From Actinomycetota bacterium (GTDB lineage: Bacteria; Actinomycetota; Actinomycetes; Nanopelagicales; Nanopelagicaceae), in contig CANBVR010000008.1 in assembly GCA_947372965.1 (NCBI GenBank), forward strand, positions 1 to 45,134: a DNA stretch of 45,134 bases, given 5' to 3'. Within the stretch, counting starts at the first letter, position 1, and each line of letters opens with the position of its first letter. Positions 39,971 through 45,134 of this stretch are shown here, in pieces. Below the pieces are notes generated by a model. It did not search any database. It was given only the letters and a program-made list of their open reading frames with translations, and was not told the origin of the DNA. The position numbers and the translations under genes are program-made.

Positions 39971-41652
39971 TGAATCATCCCCATCCAGATTTACCATACC
40001 CTGCAAAACTTGAGGCAAAGACTCTTCGAATAGTTGCCCTTGGAGGTATTGGAGAGATCGGTCGCAATATGACCGTCTTTGAATATGAAGGCAAACTTCT
40101 AATTGTTGACTGTGGCGTTCTCTTTCCAGAAGAGAGTCAACCTGGAATTGATTTAATCCTTCCGGACTTCTCATATATTCGCGAGCGACTAGATGATGTT
40201 GAAGCAATCTTTTTAACGCACGGTCACGAGGATCACATTGGAGCAGTGCCATATTTACTTCGCGAACGAGTTGATATTCCAATCATTGGCTCAAAATTAA
40301 CCTTGGCATTTATCGAAGGAAAACTTAAAGAGCGTCGAATTACTGCCCCAATGGTTGAAGTCAAAGAGGGAATGCGCCAAAAATTTGGCTCATTTGATTT
40401 GGAATTTGTTGCAGTAAATCACTCAATTCCCGACAGTCTTGCAGTCGCTATTCGAACTCCTGCTGGAATGGTTCTAGCTACGGGTGATTTTAAGATGGAT
40501 CAGCTTCCACTTGATGGTCGCGTAACCGATCTAGCAACCTTTGCTCGATTAGGCCAAGAGGGTGTCGACCTTTTCATGGTCGATTCCACAAATGCCGATG
40601 TTCCTGGATTTACTGTTTCTGAGCGAGACATTAGCCCGGTATTAGATCGTGTTATTCGCCAAACCGAACGCAGAGTAATTGTTACTTCCTTTGCTTCGCA
40701 TGTTCACCGTATTCAACAGATTATCGATGTTGCACATTTGCATGGCCGGAAAGTTGCCTATGTGGGCCGGAGCATGGTTCGTAATATGAAACTTGCCGAA
40801 GATCTTGGCTATTTGAAAGTTCCAAATAATCTAATAGTAGATTCCAAAGATTTAAAGAATTTTGGTGACAAAGTTGTAATTATTTGTACTGGATCTCAAG
40901 GTGAACCACTAGCGGCTCTTGCTCGCATGGCTAATGGAGATCATGAAATTCAAGTTGGCAAGGGCGACACCGTAATTTTTGCATCATCACTTATTCCTGG
41001 AAATGAAAATTCCGTATATCGCATGATTAATGAGCTAACGAGGTTTGGCGCAAATATTGTCCATAAGGGAAATGCGATGATTCACGTTTCTGGTCACGCA
41101 TCAGCTGGCGAGTTGCTCTATTGCTACAACATTGTTAAACCAAAAAATGTTATGCCAATTCACGGCGAATGGCGCCATCTTCGAGCAAATGCCGAACTTG
41201 CCATTAAAACAGGCGTTCCGCGCACCAAGGCGTTAGTCGTTGAAAATGGAATCGTTATTGATATGAATGATGGCTATGTTGATATCGCTGGAGCAATTCC
41301 AGTTGGATATGTTTACGTCGATGGTCAGAGCATTGGTGAAATTACCGAAAGTTCACTGAAGGATCGTCGCGTATTGGGAGAAGAAGGATTTATCTCAATC
41401 GTAGTTGTTATTGAATCACAAACTGGAAAGATTATTGCTGGCCCAGATATTCATGCCCGTGGCTTTACCGAGGATGAAGCACTCTTCAATGAAGTTAAGG
41501 GGATGATTGAAAAGGCACTTGCGCACGCAGTGACTGGTGGAATAAATGGAACTCATCAATTGCAACAAGTTGTACGTAGAACTGTTGGAAGTTGGGTTGG
41601 CGATAAGCACCGCCGAAAGCCAATGATTGTTCCGGTAGTCATAGAGGTCTAA
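39970..41652 (+). CDS. rnj: Ribonuclease J
   Basis: A 560-residue metallo-beta-lactamase/beta-CASP ribonuclease with the zinc motif THGHEDHIGAVPYLL (about residues 83-97), the beta-CASP segment VIICTGSQGEPLAAL and the late HVSGHASAGELLYC and IHGEWRHLRANAELA motifs. RNase J combines 5'-3' exonuclease and endonuclease activity in mRNA decay and rRNA maturation. The dapA-rnj-ftsK order is widespread in Actinobacteria. It is coupled to dapA by a one-base overlap. Confidence 0.95.
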   Translation: MNHPHPDLPYPAKLEAKTLRIVALGGIGEIGRNMTVFEYEGKLLIVDCGVLFPEESQPGIDLILPDFSYIRERLDDVEAIFLTHGHEDHIGAVPYLLRERVDIPIIGSKLTLAFIEGKLKERRITAPMVEVKEGMRQKFGSFDLEFVAVNHSIPDSLAVAIRTPAGMVLATGDFKMDQLPLDGRVTDLATFARLGQEGVDLFMVDSTNADVPGFTVSERDISPVLDRVIRQTERRVIVTSFASHVHRIQQIIDVAHLHGRKVAYVGRSMVRNMKLAEDLGYLKVPNNLIVDSKDLKNFGDKVVIICTGSQGEPLAALARMANGDHEIQVGKGDTVIFASSLIPGNENSVYRMINELTRFGANIVHKGNAMIHVSGHASAGELLYCYNIVKPKNVMPIHGEWRHLRANAELAIKTGVPRTKALVVENGIVIDMNDGYVDIAGAIPVGYVYVDGQSIGEITESSLKDRRVLGEEGFISIVVVIESQTGKIIAGPDIHARGFTEDEALFNEVKGMIEKALAHAVTGGINGTHQLQQVVRRTVGSWVGDKHRRKPMIVPVVIEV

Positions 41653-41702
41653 GTAACCCGTTCACAACGGCGCGCCTGCTCAAACACCCTGAAGTAATTC
41701 TT

Positions 41703-41708
41703 TAAGGT
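41703..41708 (+). promoter_or_regulatory. Candidate -10 hexamer of a leaderless ftsK transcript
   Basis: TAAGGT ends 8 bases before the ftsK ATG in a 64-base gap that otherwise shows nothing. AAGG could also act as a weak ribosome site. Confidence 0.3.
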
Positions 41709-41716
41709 TATCCATC

Positions 41717-44080
41717 ATGGCCGCTAGAAAAACTCGAAAAACTTCGAGCAAGAAATCAGGTTCCCCGCTCGCCGGGTTGATCCGCGCCCTTGTCGCGCTT
41801 TGGCGAATATTTGCAAAGTCCGTTGGCTCTTCCATTCGCTTTGTCTTTCGTGGGGCACAGGATTTAGATCCAGTTCATCAACGCGATGGAATTGCCTTCT
41901 TGATTTTTATTTTGGGTCTCATCTCTGCTGCTGGAGTCTGGTTTAGCTTAAATAATTTTGTTGGCCGTGCTGTTTATGCCGCGCTTTATGGAGCTGCTGG
42001 GCGACTTGGATTTGTCGCGCCAATTATCTTTATCTACTTTGCATTTAGATTATTTCGAACCCCTGAAGAGGCAAGAGCAACTGGTCGAATTACGGTCGGA
42101 ACGATTGTTCTCCTGTTGAGCATCACCGGTCTTCTTCACATCCTTGGAAGCACGGGTGGACATTCCTTAACGCCAATTAGGCATGGCGGTGGTTGGATCG
42201 GATATGCAGTTTCAGCCCCGCTAGTTGCACTCGTCACCAACATTCTGGCAATTCCAATTCTGCTTATCTTTTTATTCTTTGGCTTATTAGTTGTAACAGC
42301 CACGCCGGTATCGCAAGTGGCGGCAAGGTTAAAGGGGATTTTCCACTGGGGGAGCGGGAAAGTATCTGATGCCCGCGCTGCTAGAGCCGAAGCGGAAGAA
42401 TTTGAAATCTCAGAAACCCCGCCATTTGAATCTCCGCTGGTTCAAGGGTTTAGCCATGATGAAGATGAAGAAGAGTTGGATGAAGAGAGTTTTGATGATG
42501 AGTTCACCGTTGAAATTGCGCGCGACCCAACTCCAGTAACCACAACTCCAGTCCTCACAACTCCACCAAAACCAGAAGCGCCAAAGCGTGCACAACAGAT
42601 GCTCCTAACGGGCGATAACACATATGTCTTGCCTTCGATGGATTTACTTCGCGCTGGCCCAGCAAGTAAAGCAAAGTCAAAAGCAAATGACACTGTGGTG
42701 GCTGCGCTAATGCAGGTATTCGACCAATTTGATGTTGATGCCAGAGTTACTGGCTTTATGCGTGGCCCAACTGTTACTCGTTACGAAGTCGAACTTGGAA
42801 GTGCAGTAAAAGTTGAAGCAATTACCGCTTTAACAAAGAATATTTCCTATGCGGTAGCAAGCGGTGATGTACGAATTCTCTCGCCAATTCCAGGTAAATC
42901 TGCGGTAGGAATTGAAATTCCTAATACCGATCGAGAGATCGTAACTGTGGGCGATGTACTTCGCTCTTCAGTTGCGGGCAATGATCCGCATCCGATGGTA
43001 ATTGCCTTAGGCAAAGATGTAGAAGGTAATTTTATCTGCGCTAACTTGGCCAAGATGCCACATATCCTGGTTGCTGGTGCAACCGGAGCCGGTAAGTCTT
43101 CGATGATTAATTCACTTGTCGTTTCAATCTTGATGCGCGCAACTCCGGATGAAGTTCGTTTGGTAATGATTGACCCAAAGCGCGTTGAGCTAACGAGTTA
43201 TGAAGGCATCCCACACTTAATTTCCCCAATCATCACAAATCCAAAGAAAGCGGCAGATGTTCTAGCCTGGGTTGTCCGCGAAATGGATATGCGTTACGAC
43301 GATTTATCCGCCTTTGGTTTTAGGCATATCGATGATTTCAATAAAGCGGTGAAAGCTGGGAAAGTGGCACTTCCTGCGGGAAGCGATCGCCAACTCGAAC
43401 CATATCCATATCTCTTAGTAATTATTGATGAACTTGCAGATTTAATGATGGTCTCAGCAAAGGAAGTTGAAGAGAGCATTGTTCGTATTACTCAACTTGC
43501 CAGAGCTGCTGGTATTCACTTAGTCATCGCAACTCAACGTCCAAGTGTGGATATTGTTACAGGATTGATTAAGGCGAACGTTCCTTCCCGACTTTCTTTT
43601 GCTACTTCAAGCTTGGCTGATTCAAGAGTTATTCTGGATACTCCAGGAGCCGAAAAACTTGTTGGGCAAGGCGATGGACTCTTTTTGCCAATGGGTGCAA
43701 GTAAAGCCATTCGTATTCAAGGTGCCTATGTATCCGAACGCGAAACCGAAGCAGTTGTTAAGCACGTTAAAGGACAACTGCAACCGGTTTATCGTTCAGA
43801 TATAACTGCGCCACCAAAGCCAACTCTGATTGAAAATGAGATTGGCGATGATTTAGATTTGCTTTTGCAAGCAGTGCAACTTGTTGTACAGACACAATTT
43901 GGTTCAACTTCCATGTTGCAACGTAAATTAAGAGTTGGCTTTGCAAAAGCGGGAAGACTTATGGATCTAATGGAGAGCCGTGGAATTGTTGGACTATCTG
44001 AAGGATCAAAGGCTCGAACGGTTCTAATCACCGCAGAACAGCTTCCGGATGTACTAGACCAACTTCAGGGGATGAATTAG
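41717..44080 (+). CDS. ftsK: DNA translocase FtsK
   Basis: A 787-residue FtsK/SpoIIIE translocase that pumps chromosome ends through the division septum and activates Xer recombination. There is a basic N-terminus, about four membrane helices up to residue 200, an acidic linker (DEDEEELDEESFDDE), the motor domain with Walker A GATGAGKSS (about 454) and Walker B LLVIIDELADL (about 567), and a C-terminal gamma winged helix (about 718-787) that reads the KOPS polarity sites. Its XerC partner is also in this window. A GC-rich hairpin follows the stop. Confidence 0.95.
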   Translation: MAARKTRKTSSKKSGSPLAGLIRALVALWRIFAKSVGSSIRFVFRGAQDLDPVHQRDGIAFLIFILGLISAAGVWFSLNNFVGRAVYAALYGAAGRLGFVAPIIFIYFAFRLFRTPEEARATGRITVGTIVLLLSITGLLHILGSTGGHSLTPIRHGGGWIGYAVSAPLVALVTNILAIPILLIFLFFGLLVVTATPVSQVAARLKGIFHWGSGKVSDARAARAEAEEFEISETPPFESPLVQGFSHDEDEEELDEESFDDEFTVEIARDPTPVTTTPVLTTPPKPEAPKRAQQMLLTGDNTYVLPSMDLLRAGPASKAKSKANDTVVAALMQVFDQFDVDARVTGFMRGPTVTRYEVELGSAVKVEAITALTKNISYAVASGDVRILSPIPGKSAVGIEIPNTDREIVTVGDVLRSSVAGNDPHPMVIALGKDVEGNFICANLAKMPHILVAGATGAGKSSMINSLVVSILMRATPDEVRLVMIDPKRVELTSYEGIPHLISPIITNPKKAADVLAWVVREMDMRYDDLSAFGFRHIDDFNKAVKAGKVALPAGSDRQLEPYPYLLVIIDELADLMMVSAKEVEESIVRITQLARAAGIHLVIATQRPSVDIVTGLIKANVPSRLSFATSSLADSRVILDTPGAEKLVGQGDGLFLPMGASKAIRIQGAYVSERETEAVVKHVKGQLQPVYRSDITAPPKPTLIENEIGDDLDLLLQAVQLVVQTQFGSTSMLQRKLRVGFAKAGRLMDLMESRGIVGLSEGSKARTVLITAEQLPDVLDQLQGMN

Positions 44081-44103
44081 TTGTTAGAAAGTTGTAATTC
44101 AGC

Positions 44104-44133
44104 GTGGCCCCGCCTTTTAGGGGTCAGGGCCAC
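44104..44133 (+). terminator. GC-rich hairpin after ftsK
   Basis: GTGGCCC (44104-44110) pairs perfectly with GGGCCAC (44127-44133), with further possible pairing inside the 16-base loop. It lies 24 bases after the ftsK stop and before a possible new promoter. The T tract is poor (GGGTTATT), so efficiency is uncertain. Confidence 0.5.
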
Positions 44134-44153
44134 GGGTTATTCCTAGGTGAAAA

Positions 44154-44183
44154 TTGGTGTTTATTAACCCTCCGTTTTAGAAT
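44154..44183 (+). promoter_or_regulatory. Possible promoter of the RodZ-like gene
   Basis: TTGGTG (-35-like) and TAGAAT (-10-like) are separated by 18 bases. Transcription would start near 44190, about 40 bases before the start codon, leaving the AGAGG ribosome site within the mRNA. Confidence 0.4.
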
Positions 44184-44230
44184 TTGACCCTCGAGTTCCC
44201 CTCTCGGGAATTAATGTCAAAGAGGTGAAA

Positions 44231-44971
44231 ATGAGTTTAGAAAATCTAACTCTCGGCACAGAACTTCGCGATGCGCGCAAGTCTGCCGGTCTTTCTATCG
44301 CGCAAATTGCTGAGATTACTCGCATACGCGCCGGAATCATTTCGGATCTCGAATCAGATAATTTTGAAAGCTGTGGCGGCCATGCATATGCTCGCTTAAA
44401 CATTCGTGCAATTGCAAAGGCTATGAATCTTAATTCAGATTTACTAATCACAAAATTCGAAGACGTCACGGGTGAATTTGATCGCCCAATGATTGATCTC
44501 TTAACTGAAAACAATGTGACTATTGCAAAGCCAGAACGTAAGAAGATTTCTTCTAAGACGTTGGCCTCCGTTGCAGCCGGTGTCATTGCGCTAATGGTTG
44601 CAGTGCCAACTATTGGTGGCATGTTCTCTTCAAAGTCACCAGCAAAGCCAGCAACTCAAAATGCATCAGCCTCAGCTCCGTCAGAGGTAACTGCCGTTGC
44701 TACCAAAACTTCAGATGTAGTTGTAATTGTTACCGGCACTGCTGGTAAGTCATGGGTCGGTGTTCAGGATAGTTCAGGTGCTCAAGTATTTAGTGGTGCG
44801 ATCCGCGTGGGCGAGGCCAAGACATTTACTGATTCACAAAATCTTTCTGTAACGGTAGGAAATGCTGGCGCAGTCAATTTAAATGTGAATGGCAAAGATT
44901 TAGGAACTCCTGGTCAGGTTGGTGAAGTGGTTCACCTAACTTTTGATCAAAACAGTTCATCTCAGGGCTAA
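44231..44971 (+). CDS. RodZ-like membrane-anchored helix-turn-helix protein
   Basis: A 246-residue protein with a Cro/C1-type helix-turn-helix of the RodZ group at about residues 7-75 (LGTELRDARKSAGLSIAQIAEITRI ... YARLNIRAIAKAM), a basic stretch, one membrane helix near residues 108-130 and a C-terminal DUF4115-like domain outside the membrane. RodZ links MreB to the cell wall machinery; in Actinobacteria this location between ftsK and rimO is conserved. No mreB is visible here. I chose ATG 44231, 5 bases after AGAGG, over GTG 44225. Confidence 0.85.
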   Translation: MSLENLTLGTELRDARKSAGLSIAQIAEITRIRAGIISDLESDNFESCGGHAYARLNIRAIAKAMNLNSDLLITKFEDVTGEFDRPMIDLLTENNVTIAKPERKKISSKTLASVAAGVIALMVAVPTIGGMFSSKSPAKPATQNASASAPSEVTAVATKTSDVVVIVTGTAGKSWVGVQDSSGAQVFSGAIRVGEAKTFTDSQNLSVTVGNAGAVNLNVNGKDLGTPGQVGEVVHLTFDQNSSSQG

Positions 44972-45001
44972 TTTAACTTCAACGCGCCTAACCCCAACTA
45001 G

Positions 45002-45007
45002 TAGAGT
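45002..45007 (+). promoter_or_regulatory. Candidate -10 hexamer of a leaderless rimO transcript
   Basis: TAGAGT fits TANNNT and lies 8 bases before the rimO ATG. The intervening GTCTCCCC is pyrimidine-rich, so no ribosome site is possible there. Confidence 0.42.
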
Positions 45008-45015
45008 GTCTCCCC

Positions 45016-45134
45016 ATGGGCGCTATAACTGATGATAAGAAATCCAGAACTGTTGCTCTGGTCACTCTTGGCTGTGCCCGAAATGATGTTGACTCTGAAG
45101 AATTAGCCGGTCGCCTAGCGGCCGATGGTTGGAC
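45016..45134 (+). CDS. rimO: Ribosomal protein S12 methylthiotransferase, N-terminal part (3' end outside window)
   Basis: Only the first 39 codons are present, too short for the ORF track. The reading [20 protein letters not shown] then [19 protein letters not shown] matches the N-terminal UPF0004 domain of the RimO/MiaB family, including the first iron-sulfur cysteine in [13 protein letters not shown] and the position after a RodZ-like gene favour RimO over MiaB. The enzyme adds a methylthio group to an aspartate of S12. Confidence 0.85.
   Translation, partial: MGAITDDKKSRTVALVTLGCARNDVDSEELAGRLAADGW

Overview
The window looks like a stretch of the chromosome of a small-genome, low-to-moderate GC actinobacterium. 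It most resembles the freshwater acI / Nanopelagicales type (Planktophila or Nanopelagicus relatives), but this placement is inferred from gene order and protein character, not from a search. Supporting points are the actinobacterial order ilvB-ilvN-ilvC-serA-leuB, xerC-rpsB-tsf-pyrH-frr-cdsA-rlmN, dxr-rseP-ispG-proS, rimP-nusA-ylxR-infB-rbfA-truB-ribF-rpsO-pnp-M16 peptidase-dapB and thyX-dapA-rnj-ftsK-rodZ-like-rimO. ThyX is present in the usual actinobacterial dapB/dapA neighbourhood, genes are tightly packed with many 1-8 base overlaps, and the base composition is AT-leaning for the phylum. Nearly everything is on the + strand.

Layout. 1-7462: branched-chain amino acid and serine synthesis (ilvB end, ilvN, ilvC, serA, leuB, ilvE, cimA). 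7490-8389: xerC. 8390-8764: the only gap over 300 bases, holding a doubtful small minus-strand ORF and the rpsB leader. 8765-13750: translation and envelope genes (rpsB, tsf, pyrH, frr, cdsA, rlmN). 13747-19312: a polyamine module (gamma-aminobutyraldehyde dehydrogenase plus a PotD-A-B-C ABC importer) lying inside an otherwise housekeeping block. 19372-24585: isoprenoid genes dxr and ispG around the site-2 protease rseP, then proS. 24590-25357: a TauE/SafE permease. 25382-32671: the rimP-nusA-ylxR-infB-rbfA-truB-ribF-rpsO translation block. 32795-37311: pnp, M16 peptidase, dapB, glutaredoxin-like. 37308-38254 (minus): azlD and azlC, a branched-chain amino acid exporter. 38310-45134: thyX, dapA, RNase J, ftsK, a RodZ-like protein and the start of rimO.

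How it fits together. The first block makes valine, isoleucine, leucine precursors and serine; CimA suggests that isoleucine precursor can be made from pyruvate and acetyl-CoA, and AzlCD could export surplus. DapA and DapB feed lysine and peptidoglycan. The Pot importer and aldehyde dehydrogenase point to use of environmental polyamines as carbon and nitrogen. The rest is core translation, RNA turnover and cell division.

I saw no CRISPR array, tRNA, rRNA, insertion sequence, prophage or recognisable defence system. The signals most worth following are regulatory. Eight start codons without a convincing Shine-Dalgarno site have a TANNNT hexamer 6-8 bases upstream, suggesting leaderless mRNAs. 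There are structured leaders before pnp, infB, rpsO and rpsB, and a triple 10-base repeat before ylxR.
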